64,000 nucleotides of DNA from Sphingomonadales bacterium (GTDB lineage: Bacteria; Pseudomonadota; Alphaproteobacteria; Sphingomonadales; Sphingomonadaceae): contig JAGWMZ010000022.1 in assembly GCA_028871475.1 (NCBI GenBank), positions 1 to 64,000 on the forward strand, given 5' to 3'. A program made the position numbers and the translations under genes. Below the pieces are notes generated by a model that was not told the DNA's origin, did not search any database, and was given only the letters and a program-made list of their open reading frames with translations. How positions within the stretch are numbered: position 1 is the stretch's first letter; every line of letters starts with the position of its first letter. Shown in pieces: positions 17,435-25,664 of the stretch.

Positions 17435-19009
17435 ATGCCCACACTCACTCCGGCTCATGTCACCGCCGCGACCTTCAACCAGGCACTCACCCGCTTTCGC
17501 GCTGCCCTAGGCACGGAATGGGTGCTGGCCAGCGACGAGGACAGGGCGACCTATCACGACCCATATTCCATGGGTGACGGGCTGGACCATGAACCCAGCG
17601 CTGCCCTGGCCCCGGCTTCGGCCGAGGAAGTGCGGGCCATCGTGCGCATCGCCAATGAGTTCAAGATACCGCTCTGGCCAGTCAGCCGTGGCAAGAATCT
17701 GGGTTATGGCGGCGCTGCGCCCGTACAAAAGGGCAATGTCGTGCTCGACATGGGACGAATGAAGAGGATCGACGTCGACCCAAAATACGCCCATTGCCTG
17801 ATCGAGCCGGGGGTAAGTTATTTCGATCTCTACAATCATCTGAAAGACAACGACATCGCGCTTTGGATGTCAGTGCCTGGCAATGGCTGGGGCAGCGTCC
17901 TGGGCAACGCCCTGGATCGCGGCATTGGCTACACACCCTACGGCGACCACACCGACACGCTCTGCGGGCTGGAAGTGGTGTTACCAGACGGTGATCTGCT
18001 GCGCACTGGCATGGGCTCGATGGCCAACAGCAAGGTCTGGCAGGCCTATCACTACGGCTATGGACCGGGCTGGGACCAGATGTTCGTCCAGTCCAATCTG
18101 GGCATTGTCACCAGGGGCGGCATGTGGTTGCAGCCCGAACCGGACATGTCCGCCCGGGTCTCACTGGCCTTGCCCCATCTCGACGATGCAGCCTGGGCTC
18201 TCGACATTCTGGCCGAATTGCGCCGCCGCGATGTCATCCAGCACAACATCGTCTTTGGCACGCCCGTGCGGTCTGCCTCCGTGATGTCCCAGCGCAAGGA
18301 CTGGTACGATGGCCCAGGCGCCCTGCCCGATGCGGTCAATGAGGCCATGATGAAGAAACTGGGGCTTGGCTGGTGGAACACCAAGCTGTCGCTTTTTGGC
18401 TACGCCGGTGCTGTCGAGGCCCACATCAAGCTGATCCGTGACCTGTTCGAACCACGCATCGGCAAACCTCTGGAGTTCGAAATCTGGCACAAGGGCGATC
18501 CTGCTGAAAAATCCGCGCGCGGAATTCCTTCCACCATGCCACTGAACTCGGTGAACTGGTATGGTGGTCGCGGTGGCCATCTAAGCTTTGCACCAGTGAT
18601 GCCTCCAGATGGCCGGCTTATCCTTGATTACGCCAAGGGCACCAAGGCCATCTATGATGAGATGGGCCATGATTATTCGGCCAGTTTCACGATCGGCAAG
18701 CGCCATATCAACAATGTCAGCCTGATCTTCTACGATCGCGACGATGCCGCCATGACCGCCCGTGTCGATACGCTCTATCGCCGGCTGGTGGCGCGCGCCG
18801 CACGCGACGGCTTTGCCGAATATCGCGGCCATATCGACTATCAGGGCATGATCGCCGACACATTCGACTTCAATAACCACGCCCTTGGCCGCCTCAACGA
18901 ACGGGTTAAAAAGGCTCTCGATCCAAACAACGTCATTGCGCCGGGCCGCAACGGTATTGGCCGGGCCGACACATCCACGTTGACCACCGCAAAGGGAGCA
19001 AAGGCATGA
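17435..19009 (+). CDS. 4-alkylphenol hydroxylase flavoprotein (p-cresol methylhydroxylase/eugenol hydroxylase/VAO family)
   Basis: A 524-residue FAD-linked oxidase of the vanillyl-alcohol oxidase group. The FAD domain begins near residue 50 with PASAEEVRAIVRIANEF and PVSRGKNLGYGGAAP. GIGYTPYGDH (Asp171) is the active-site Asp of VAO, and EYRGHIDYQ near residue 460 carries the Tyr-Arg pair that binds phenolate; DPNNVIAPGRNGIG is the usual C-terminal motif. These enzymes oxidise the benzylic carbon of 4-alkylphenols by hydride transfer to a quinone methide, then water addition. The cytochrome c gene overlaps the stop codon, arguing for a PchF/EhyB-type dehydrogenase rather than an oxygen-using oxidase. 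At the position of the covalent His of VAO the sequence reads IGKRHINNVS, so the flavin linkage may differ. Confidence 0.88.
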   Translation: MPTLTPAHVTAATFNQALTRFRAALGTEWVLASDEDRATYHDPYSMGDGLDHEPSAALAPASAEEVRAIVRIANEFKIPLWPVSRGKNLGYGGAAPVQKGNVVLDMGRMKRIDVDPKYAHCLIEPGVSYFDLYNHLKDNDIALWMSVPGNGWGSVLGNALDRGIGYTPYGDHTDTLCGLEVVLPDGDLLRTGMGSMANSKVWQAYHYGYGPGWDQMFVQSNLGIVTRGGMWLQPEPDMSARVSLALPHLDDAAWALDILAELRRRDVIQHNIVFGTPVRSASVMSQRKDWYDGPGALPDAVNEAMMKKLGLGWWNTKLSLFGYAGAVEAHIKLIRDLFEPRIGKPLEFEIWHKGDPAEKSARGIPSTMPLNSVNWYGGRGGHLSFAPVMPPDGRLILDYAKGTKAIYDEMGHDYSASFTIGKRHINNVSLIFYDRDDAAMTARVDTLYRRLVARAARDGFAEYRGHIDYQGMIADTFDFNNHALGRLNERVKKALDPNNVIAPGRNGIGRADTSTLTTAKGAKA

Positions 19010-19392
19010 CGCACGCCCTCGGCAGGATCGCCCTGTCCGCCTCCTCGGTGCTGCTGACCTGTGTGACACTGTCCGGCGCGGGGGCAGGCGTCGCTCAGAC
19101 GAACCGGTCCGCACCCCAGGCCCACCTGACGGGCGACCTTGTCTTTCATACGCGATGTGCGATCTGTCACGATGCCCGCGGCATGGGCACTGTCATGCTG
19201 AGCAAACGCCTGGGACGCGACAAGGGCGAACTGGCGAAACGCACCGACCTTGAAGCAGGCTATGTCACCGCCGTGGTGCGCAATGGGCTGATGAGTATGC
19301 CCGCCTTCACCCGCGTCGACCTCAGCGATGCCGAGCTGGCACAGGTCAACGACTATCTGACCCGCAACAACGCGCCGGCAGGCAAGCCGTGA
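19006..19392 (+). CDS. Cytochrome c subunit of the 4-alkylphenol hydroxylase
   Basis: A 128-residue periplasmic class I cytochrome c. A signal peptide (VLLTCVTLSGAGAGVAQ) is followed by one haem motif, CAICH, and a distal Met in GLMSMPAF. The ATG overlaps the flavoprotein stop (ATGA), which matches the pchF-pchC arrangement in which the cytochrome takes electrons from FAD. The PRG-like sequence DARGMGTVMLSKRLGRDKGEL near the haem is typical of the small c subunit of eugenol or p-cresol hydroxylases. It passes electrons to the respiratory chain, so the alkylphenol oxidation should occur in the periplasm. Confidence 0.88.
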   Translation: MTHALGRIALSASSVLLTCVTLSGAGAGVAQTNRSAPQAHLTGDLVFHTRCAICHDARGMGTVMLSKRLGRDKGELAKRTDLEAGYVTAVVRNGLMSMPAFTRVDLSDAELAQVNDYLTRNNAPAGKP

Positions 19393-19862
19393 TCTCGCCG
19401 CGCATCGGACGCCGCGCCCTGCTCACCGGCATGGCAAAAGGCACAATCGTCGCGGGCAGCATCATGCCCGCTTCGGCCTGGGCGACCGCCCGGCCTCGTC
19501 CTCCCTTTCGCGCGATCGGGGATCTGAACCGGGCGGGCGCACGCACCTTGCTGTCCTTCGCACAGCAGGCCAATTGCACCTTCATCGATCCCGAAGGCGA
19601 AATCGTGCGCCTGCTGCAAGGGTCTGCCGCGAGCTGGCTGTCCTCCGAAACGCCGATCATCGGCTATACCGGCTGGTCGGACTATCTGCTGGCGGGCGAC
19701 CTTGCCCGCGATACCGGCCGCCGCATTGCGCAAGCGCGCCTGATCGGCAACGCTCCAGCACGAGAGCTGCTGCCACCCAGCACCTCTTCTCCAATGCCCG
19801 CGCTGCTCGCCATGCTATGCGACGGATGCAGCGATGGAGGTGTGGGCTGGATCATCTCCTAG
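19389..19862 (+). CDS. Hypothetical Tat-exported protein linked to the alkylphenol hydroxylase
   Basis: A 157-residue protein of unknown function, starting with GTG that overlaps the cytochrome stop (GTGA). The N-terminus, IGRRALLTGMAKGTIVAGS, is a Tat signal; cleavage would fall around SAWATA. The mature part (about 125 residues) has one Cys pair near the end (MLCDGCSDG) and one in QANCTFID. No enzyme motif is recognised. Tight coupling with the flavoprotein and cytochrome suggests it helps folding, cofactor loading or export of that complex. A terminator hairpin follows. Confidence 0.65.
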   Translation: MISPRIGRRALLTGMAKGTIVAGSIMPASAWATARPRPPFRAIGDLNRAGARTLLSFAQQANCTFIDPEGEIVRLLQGSAASWLSSETPIIGYTGWSDYLLAGDLARDTGRRIAQARLIGNAPARELLPPSTSSPMPALLAMLCDGCSDGGVGWIIS

Positions 19863-19920
19863 AGCAAATCCGTTCCGACTGCATCGGGCCGATCGCTGTA
19901 GAGCGCCTGAATTGGGCATA

Positions 19921-19957
19921 AAGAAAGGGCCGCTTCCACGAGGAGCGGCCCTTTCTT
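19921..19957. terminator. Bidirectional rho-independent terminator
   Basis: A perfect 14-bp stem, AAGAAAGGGCCGCT and AGCGGCCCTTTCTT, with a 9-base loop. Its T-rich and A-rich flanks serve both strands, between the converging alkylphenol operon and the MFS gene. Confidence 0.85.
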
Positions 19958-19965
19958 GCGTCAAT

Positions 19966-21234
19966 TCACGCTCCCTTATACCCGCCCCAATAGCGCGGAC
20001 GGAAGGTCAAGGCGACCGCCGCAGCAAGGAAGGACAGGATAATGATACCAACAAACGGCAGGTCATAACCACCCGTCAGATCATGGAAGCGGGCAATCAG
20101 GAATATCCCAGTGGCCGCGCCCAGATGGAAGCAGCCCATCAGCACCGAAATCGTCTGGGCCACCGCGCGCAAGCCAAACATGTGGCGCGCCAGAATGGGC
20201 GTCTGAACAACCGCACCGCCCTGAGCAATCCCGCGGAATGCGACGAAGATCACCATCGTCGGCAAGGTCGCCACCGGGAAAGCCAAGGCCACAGCAATAC
20301 CGCACAGCGCCCAGCCCAATGCGATCCCTTTCGTCGAGATCTTGTCAAACAGCCATCCGAAGAACACCTTGCCCAATGCCGACAGCACCATCACCAAGGT
20401 AAAACCACCCGCCGCAGCATAAGCACCCAGATGACGCTCGGCCAGGAACAGGGTCGTGTGTTCGTTGATACCGTTCGAGAATGCGCCAGAGGCGAAAACG
20501 CAGCCACACAGAATATAAAAGCGCGGACTCTTCAGCAACGCTTTGAACTCGTCTCCAGGTGGTGGCCCGGCCGACAAAGACTTGGCTGACGAGCCGGCCT
20601 TTGGCGGATCGATTTCATCGGCCGTATAGCCATAGCGTTCGGGCGATTCGTGCGCCAGCAGGGCAACAAGCGTGGTCAGCACCACAAGCACAAACAGGCC
20701 CGCCAGGCCAAAGGTCGCGTGCCAGCCGTATTGCTTGACGAAATAAGCCGTGCTGACTGGCACCACCAGCGCGGCAAAGGCCGCGCCCAAAACCGCATAG
20801 CCCGTCATCTGCCCGAGCCGCGCAGTAAACCACCGGGCCAACGTCACCTGATAGGCAATGTTGCAAATGATGCTGAAAAAACCGGAGATGGCAGCAGCCA
20901 AATAATACAGCGACAGCGTATGAGCGAAATAGAGCATCGACGTCGACAGGCCAATCGCCGCCAGTGCGATGACGTAGACCCGCTTGAGGCCGAATTTGAC
21001 GAAGGCATGACCGATCAACAGCCCCGTCAGCGCAGACACCAAGGATTTGATTGCCATGAAGGCGGTGGTCTGCTCGTTGCTCCAGTGCATGTCCTGCATG
21101 ATGGGTCTGTAACTTACCGTCACCATCATCGACACGCCGGCAAGCGCAAAGCCCCATACAAGGAAGCTCGCGATGACATTCAGATAGGCGTATCGCTTTA
21201 CTGTCGCGAGCGGCAACCTCTCAACTTTTGCCAC
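19966..21234 (-). CDS. MFS transporter, probably for an aromatic acid
   Basis: A 422-residue major facilitator with 12 predicted membrane segments. It starts with GTG (21234) behind an AAGGG ribosome site. The N-terminal half has an FVKFGLKRVYV loop after helix 2, corresponding to the MFS signature, and the central loop (residues about 200-235, DEIDPPKAGSSAKS) is cytoplasmic. The second half has FDKISTKGI in the equivalent loop. It resembles OFA/monocarboxylate-type sphingomonad transporters next to aromatic genes. A 17-bp dyad lies 140 bases upstream, putting it in the island regulon. It could import an aromatic acid or export an intermediate. Confidence 0.85.
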   Translation of the reverse strand: MAKVERLPLATVKRYAYLNVIASFLVWGFALAGVSMMVTVSYRPIMQDMHWSNEQTTAFMAIKSLVSALTGLLIGHAFVKFGLKRVYVIALAAIGLSTSMLYFAHTLSLYYLAAAISGFFSIICNIAYQVTLARWFTARLGQMTGYAVLGAAFAALVVPVSTAYFVKQYGWHATFGLAGLFVLVVLTTLVALLAHESPERYGYTADEIDPPKAGSSAKSLSAGPPPGDEFKALLKSPRFYILCGCVFASGAFSNGINEHTTLFLAERHLGAYAAAGGFTLVMVLSALGKVFFGWLFDKISTKGIALGWALCGIAVALAFPVATLPTMVIFVAFRGIAQGGAVVQTPILARHMFGLRAVAQTISVLMGCFHLGAATGIFLIARFHDLTGGYDLPFVGIIILSFLAAAVALTFRPRYWGGYKGA

Positions 21235-21373
21235 GTTCAGGCCCTTTCAATCTCGGGCGGCGGTGCGGCTTGGGCCGTCATCACCGATGGGGGATTTATG
21301 TCGTTGGGTGCAACTGCGGCGTACGGCAGCGAACGCGACGCGTTCGTCACAGTCATCCTCGTCCGCTTCTGAT

Positions 21374-21390
21374 ATTCTATTAGACAGAAC
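21374..21390. promoter_or_regulatory. 17-bp dyad between the MFS gene and hpaB
   Basis: ATTCTATTAGACAGAAC fits the island consensus RTTCTNTCTGACRGAAY at most positions. It lies 140 bases upstream of the MFS start (minus strand) and 180 upstream of hpaB. The rest of 21235-21569 is non-coding apart from the hpaB operator. Confidence 0.45.
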
Positions 21391-21527
21391 GTTATTCCTT
21401 TTTGCTCCTTGGTGTAACTCCTGTCAAATCCTTTTGCTCGGCCCGCTCCCCTTTGATGAGCTGGGACGTGAAGGAAAATGGACATTTTTCATCCACGCCA
21501 TTTCCCTCTTGCGAACAGCCCGAATCA

Positions 21528-21545
21528 TGAATACACATGTATTCA
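21528..21545. promoter_or_regulatory. Perfect dyad operator in front of hpaB
   Basis: TGAATACA-CA-TGTATTCA is an 8-2-8 perfect inverted repeat ending 25 bases before the hpaB ATG. Its size and position suit a TetR dimer blocking transcription; a TetR gene is fourth in this operon. Confidence 0.6.
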
Positions 21546-21569
21546 CAAATTGAATGCGGGAGAGAATGC

Positions 21570-23024
21570 ATGGCGGTGCGCAATGGGCAACAGTTTCTTG
21601 CCGGGCTCAATGATGATCGCCTCGTTTATCTGGGCGACAAGAAGGTCGACACGCTGAACGAGCCGCAGTTCCAGGGCTCACTCAAGGGAATGGCGGAATA
21701 TTTCGACTACCAGATCGAACACGCCGCAGACTGCCTGGTTGACGACCCGCAAAAGTCCGGGGAGAAGATGAGCGCCAGCCTGATCGTGCCGCGCAGCAAA
21801 GAAGATCTGGCGATCCGCCACAGGGCGCTCGATCGTTTCGCCCGCTATTCTTACGGCATGCTCGGGCGCACGCCTGACTATGTGAATGTGGTACTTTCCG
21901 GTCACGTTGCCCGGCGCGACATCTGGGAAAAGGGCGATCTGGTCTTTCACGACCGCCTCACCAAGTTCCATCGCGAAGTCATTGAGGGCGACCTGTCGCT
22001 GACCCATGCCATCGCCCACGCCAACATCGACAAGAGTACCGGTGATCTGGCCGGTATGAACGCCGACCTCACCGTTCACAAGGTGGGCGAGACGGAAAAC
22101 GGCATTATCGTGCGCGGCGGCAAGATGCTGGCTACGCTCGGGCCGTTCACCGACGAATTCTATGTTTATCCTTCGGCGCCCATTCCCTCAGGGGCGGAGC
22201 GTCATGCACTGTGTTTTTCAGTACCGTCGAACACCAAGGGCCTGACGATGTTCTGCCGCGACCAATACGGCACGAACGAAAGCCGGGCCGACGCCCCATT
22301 CTCCTCTCGCTTCGATGAGCAGGACGTGTTCGTGGTCTTCGACGATGTGGAGATCCCCTACGAGCGCCTGTTCATCGACGGCAATCTGGATGTCTACAAC
22401 AATGTGACGCGCGGCGTCTCGCCCGGAAACACGCTGCAGCAGACCGCTATTCGTGCCATGGTAAAGCTCGAATTTGCGTATGATCTGTGCACGTTGATGG
22501 CGCGCATTACCGGTAGCGAACAGCGCCAGGATGTCGCGGTGATGCTGGGAGAAATCCACACCTACATGGTCATGACCCGGTCTGCCATTACAGCGGCTGA
22601 GGCACGCGCACATGAGTGGGGCACATCGGGCGCCTTTTTCCTTCATGGCGATATCGCCGTGCTGCGCTCGATCATGCCGGAATGGATGAGCAGGGTGAAC
22701 CAGATCATTCGTGCACTGGGCTCGCACAACCTGCTCGCCACGCCCTCGCTCGAACTCTTCCAGAATCCCGAAGTCGGCGACATGCTGCGCAAATACCTTC
22801 CCGGCGCCAACGGCTTTACCGCAGAGCAGCGGGCGGCCGTGTTTCGTACCGCCCGGGACTTCACGATCTCGTCGCTGGCTGGCCGGGTGGAACTCTACGA
22901 AATGTTCTATCTGGGCTCCTTGGCGCGCGCGCGCGCCGGAGACCATATGGTGGCCCAGCGCAACGGTTTCAAAGGCGAGGTGATGGAATTCCTGACAAAG
23001 AATGGCGCCTTCCTGAACGCGTAG
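21570..23024 (+). CDS. hpaB: FADH2-dependent phenol hydroxylase, HpaB family (4-hydroxyphenylacetate 3-monooxygenase-like)
   Basis: A 484-residue oxygenase that ortho-hydroxylates a 4-substituted phenol to a catechol using FADH2 from a separate reductase. The start at 21570 (MAVRNGQQFL) follows GGGAGAG; an ATG at 21537 lies inside the operator dyad. GRTPDY holds Arg100 and Tyr104, and LTHAIAHANID holds His146, matching the substrate- and flavin-contacting residues of characterised HpaB. The C-terminal GVSPGNTLQQTAIRA region and a helix with RARAGDHM complete the acyl-CoA-dehydrogenase-like fold. The reductase gene (hpaC) is two genes downstream. Substrates in this family include 4-hydroxyphenylacetate, 4-coumarate and chlorophenols; a product of the neighbouring alkylphenol or stilbene enzymes is possible. 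Confidence 0.87.
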   Translation: MAVRNGQQFLAGLNDDRLVYLGDKKVDTLNEPQFQGSLKGMAEYFDYQIEHAADCLVDDPQKSGEKMSASLIVPRSKEDLAIRHRALDRFARYSYGMLGRTPDYVNVVLSGHVARRDIWEKGDLVFHDRLTKFHREVIEGDLSLTHAIAHANIDKSTGDLAGMNADLTVHKVGETENGIIVRGGKMLATLGPFTDEFYVYPSAPIPSGAERHALCFSVPSNTKGLTMFCRDQYGTNESRADAPFSSRFDEQDVFVVFDDVEIPYERLFIDGNLDVYNNVTRGVSPGNTLQQTAIRAMVKLEFAYDLCTLMARITGSEQRQDVAVMLGEIHTYMVMTRSAITAAEARAHEWGTSGAFFLHGDIAVLRSIMPEWMSRVNQIIRALGSHNLLATPSLELFQNPEVGDMLRKYLPGANGFTAEQRAAVFRTARDFTISSLAGRVELYEMFYLGSLARARAGDHMVAQRNGFKGEVMEFLTKNGAFLNA

Positions 23025-23107
23025 ACGACATTTCAAAGCTGATAAGAACAACAGGAATGCCGGTCGGTTGTGCCTGTGCGCCGCGCCAGCAAAAAGAGGA
23101 TGCCCCC

Positions 23108-24484
23108 ATGACGCCTGAGGTCCATTCCAAACCCCTCGAACCGCAGGCCGTGGCCGATGCCCGCGCCGCCGCGAGTCGGGCGCAGGCCGCTTTTCCGGCG
23201 TGGGCGGCCATGGGCCCCAACGCGCGCCGCGCCGTATTGAACCGCGCGGCCAGCGCGCTGGAAGCCCGCGCTCCCGCTTTGGTCGATGCGATGAAACATG
23301 AGATCGGCGCGACCGCGGGCTGGGCTCACTTCAACGTGAACCTGGCCGCCAGCATGATCCGCGAGGCCGCCGCAATCACCACCCAGATCGCAGGCGAGGT
23401 TATTCCCTCAGACAGGCCCGGCTGCCTGGCGCTGGCATTGCGCGAACCTGTCGGGGTCAGCCTGGGCATTGCGCCGTGGAACGCGCCGATCATTCTGGGT
23501 GTACGGGCCATTGCCGTGCCGCTGGCCTGCGGGAACAGCGTGATCCTCAAGTGCTCGGAATTGTGCCCACGTACGCATGGCCTGATCATTGAGGCCTTTG
23601 CCGAAGCGGGCTTTCCCGAGGGCACGGTCAATGCCGTCACCAATGCGCCCGAGGATGCAGCCGATGTGGTGGCCGCGCTCATCGACCACCCGGCAGTGCG
23701 CCGCATCAACTTCACCGGCTCAACCCATGTGGGGCGGATCATCGCCAAACGCGCAGCCGAGCATATCAAGCCGGTGCTGCTCGAACTGGGCGGCAAGGCG
23801 CCCTTCATCGTGCTGGAGGATGCCGATCTGGACGAGGCCGTGAAGGCTGCCGCCTTCGGTGCCTTCATGAATCAGGGCCAGATCTGCATGTCGACCGAAC
23901 GGATCATCGTGGTCGATGCCGTCGCCGAGGCTTTTCTGGCGAAATTCACCGCCAAGGTCGCCACCCTCACCACCGGCGATCCGCGCAAGGGCGACACCCC
24001 GCTGGGCGCCGTGGTCGACATGCGGACGGTGGTGCACGTCAACGCGCTGATCGACGACGCGCTGGGCAAGGGCGCCACCATGCCGGTCGGCGGCAAAGGT
24101 GAAACGGTGCTGATGCCCGCCACCGTCATCGATGGCGTGACACCCGATATGAAGCTCTATCGCGACGAGAGCTTTGGCCCGGTGGTCGCCGTGATCCATG
24201 CAAGAGACGAGGAAGACGCCATTCGCCTGGCCAATGACAGCGAATACGGCCTGTCCGCCGCTGTCTTTACCAGCGATGCGGCGCGCGGCCTGCGCGTTGC
24301 CCGGCGCATCCAGTCAGGCATCTGCCACGTTAACGGCCCCACCGTGCATGACGAGGCGCACATGCCCTTTGGCGGCGTCGGGGCGTCCGGTTATGGCCGG
24401 TTCGGCGGCAAGGCCGGGATCGACAGCTTCACCGAACTGCGCTGGATCACCATCGATACCGAACATGGCCATTACCCGATCTGA
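23108..24484 (+). CDS. NAD-dependent aromatic aldehyde dehydrogenase (vanillin/salicylaldehyde dehydrogenase type)
   Basis: A 458-residue aldehyde dehydrogenase. The ATG at 23108 follows AGAGGA; longer upstream frames overlap hpaB and have no ribosome site. Motifs: APWNAPIILG (substrate/NAD channel), NFTGSTHVGR, the general-base LELGGKAP and the nucleophile Cys in NQGQICMSTER, with ESFGPVV near the C-terminus. MPFGGVGASGYGRFGG replaces the common NPFGG. This combination (IAPWNAP, NQGQICMST, HMPFGG) is typical of vanillin and salicylaldehyde dehydrogenases. It probably oxidises the aldehyde released by the lignostilbene-type oxygenase or by the alkylphenol hydroxylase route to an aromatic acid. 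Confidence 0.87.
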   Translation: MTPEVHSKPLEPQAVADARAAASRAQAAFPAWAAMGPNARRAVLNRAASALEARAPALVDAMKHEIGATAGWAHFNVNLAASMIREAAAITTQIAGEVIPSDRPGCLALALREPVGVSLGIAPWNAPIILGVRAIAVPLACGNSVILKCSELCPRTHGLIIEAFAEAGFPEGTVNAVTNAPEDAADVVAALIDHPAVRRINFTGSTHVGRIIAKRAAEHIKPVLLELGGKAPFIVLEDADLDEAVKAAAFGAFMNQGQICMSTERIIVVDAVAEAFLAKFTAKVATLTTGDPRKGDTPLGAVVDMRTVVHVNALIDDALGKGATMPVGGKGETVLMPATVIDGVTPDMKLYRDESFGPVVAVIHARDEEDAIRLANDSEYGLSAAVFTSDAARGLRVARRIQSGICHVNGPTVHDEAHMPFGGVGASGYGRFGGKAGIDSFTELRWITIDTEHGHYPI

Positions 24485-24492
24485 GGCTTCCC

Positions 24493-25002
24493 ATGACCAT
24501 ACCCCCCACCCTTCGCGAAGGCTTCCGGCAGTCCATGCGCCGCGTGGCCAGCGGCGTGTCGCTGGTGACCACCGGCGAAGTCGCGCACGACGATCGTCCG
24601 GCCACGCGCTTCGGCATTGCCATGACGGCCTTCATGTCGCTCAGTTTCGATCCACCCTCGCTGGTCATCGCGGTCAACCGCGGCGCCTCGATCCACAAGC
24701 CGCTGCTGCGCATCGGCGCCTTTTGCGTCAATGTTCTGGCACAGCATCAGGAGCAGCTTTGTCAGGACTTCGCCATGCAGCCCTCGGACAAGCGGTTCGA
24801 TGTGGGGGATTGGGCCAGTGATGAGGGAGGCCTGCCCTATCTGCCCGACGCGCAGACCAACATCGTCTGCGCGGTTGCCGCGCATCATGGCTTTGGCTCG
24901 CACGACCTCATTGTCGGGCTGGTCGAGCGCGTTACAAACCACACCGACATCGTCCCGCTGGTGTTTGCCGACGGACGTTATGGGAGGATTGCCGCAGCAT
25001 GA
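24493..25002 (+). CDS. hpaC: Flavin reductase partner of the hydroxylase (HpaC family)
   Basis: A 169-residue flavin reductase-like protein that uses NAD(P)H to supply reduced flavin to HpaB. The split-barrel flavin-binding fold is visible as MRRVASGVSLVTTG, TAFMSLSFDPPSLVIAVNRGASIH and the FCVNVLAQHQEQLCQDFA core. It starts 8 bases after the aldehyde dehydrogenase stop and overlaps the TetR gene by 4 bases at its end. Having hydroxylase and reductase in one operon supports a complete two-component monooxygenase. Confidence 0.88.
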   Translation: MTIPPTLREGFRQSMRRVASGVSLVTTGEVAHDDRPATRFGIAMTAFMSLSFDPPSLVIAVNRGASIHKPLLRIGAFCVNVLAQHQEQLCQDFAMQPSDKRFDVGDWASDEGGLPYLPDAQTNIVCAVAAHHGFGSHDLIVGLVERVTNHTDIVPLVFADGRYGRIAAA

Positions 25003-25664
25003 CCGGAAAGACCGCAAAAAGCTCGACGGAAAGCAGTCGGGACCGATTTCTCGACGCGGCCGACGCCCTGTTCATCCGCGATGGCTATGACCGCTGTACG
25101 ATCCGCCTGATCAGCGCCGCGGCTGGCACCAGCCTGGCCGTGCTCAGCCGCCATTGGGACAGCAAGCAGCAGTTCTTCGAGGAAATGTTCAGGCGCCATT
25201 TCGATCCGATCCACACCGCGCAAAATGCCCGCTTCGATGCGATCGAGGCCAGTCTGGCGCCTGGTGCCAGACCGGGCCTGCGTGCCGTTCTGGAGGCATT
25301 CTTCAGCCCCGCGCTCAGCGGCAATGTCGGCGCCATCGAACAGCGCACCAGCCACCTCGTTTATTGCCGGGCCCTGATGGACCCCTCTCCAGAGGCAACC
25401 GCCATCCTGCGTCCGTTGGTTCGCGCCACGCGCGAAAGGCTCATTCGCCTGCTGCGCACGGCGCTGCCCCATCTCGACGAGAAGCGCTTTTTTCTCGCGA
25501 TGACGATGGTGCTGGGTTCCTATGTCTACCCTCAAGTTAACGGCATGCGTCTGGCGGAGATCATGGGCATCGATTTCGGCGACATCGACTGGCAGGAAGC
25601 CGCCCGGATCATTCCGCGCTATCTGGAAGCCGGCCTGACCGCCGAACTGGCGGACAAGCCATGA
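24999..25664 (+). CDS. TetR-family transcriptional regulator
   Basis: A 221-residue regulator. Residues about 15-60 form the TetR helix-turn-helix (FLDAADALFIRDGYDRCTIR, then SAAAGTSLAVLSRHWDSKQQFFEEMF). The C-terminal ligand domain has no close named relative that I recognise; the SLAVLSRHWDSKQQ variant of the usual SxGxLYxHF is notable. The gene overlaps hpaC and the ribB gene by 4 bases on each side (ATGA), so it is co-transcribed with the enzymes it probably controls. The perfect dyad at 21528 is its most likely binding site. Confidence 0.87.
   Translation: MTGKTAKSSTESSRDRFLDAADALFIRDGYDRCTIRLISAAAGTSLAVLSRHWDSKQQFFEEMFRRHFDPIHTAQNARFDAIEASLAPGARPGLRAVLEAFFSPALSGNVGAIEQRTSHLVYCRALMDPSPEATAILRPLVRATRERLIRLLRTALPHLDEKRFFLAMTMVLGSYVYPQVNGMRLAEIMGIDFGDIDWQEAARIIPRYLEAGLTAELADKP

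Noticed and set aside
22616..23107. N-terminal extension of the first aldehyde dehydrogenase
   Set aside because: It overlaps hpaB, has no family similarity and lacks a ribosome site; the ATG at 23108 has AGAGGA before it.
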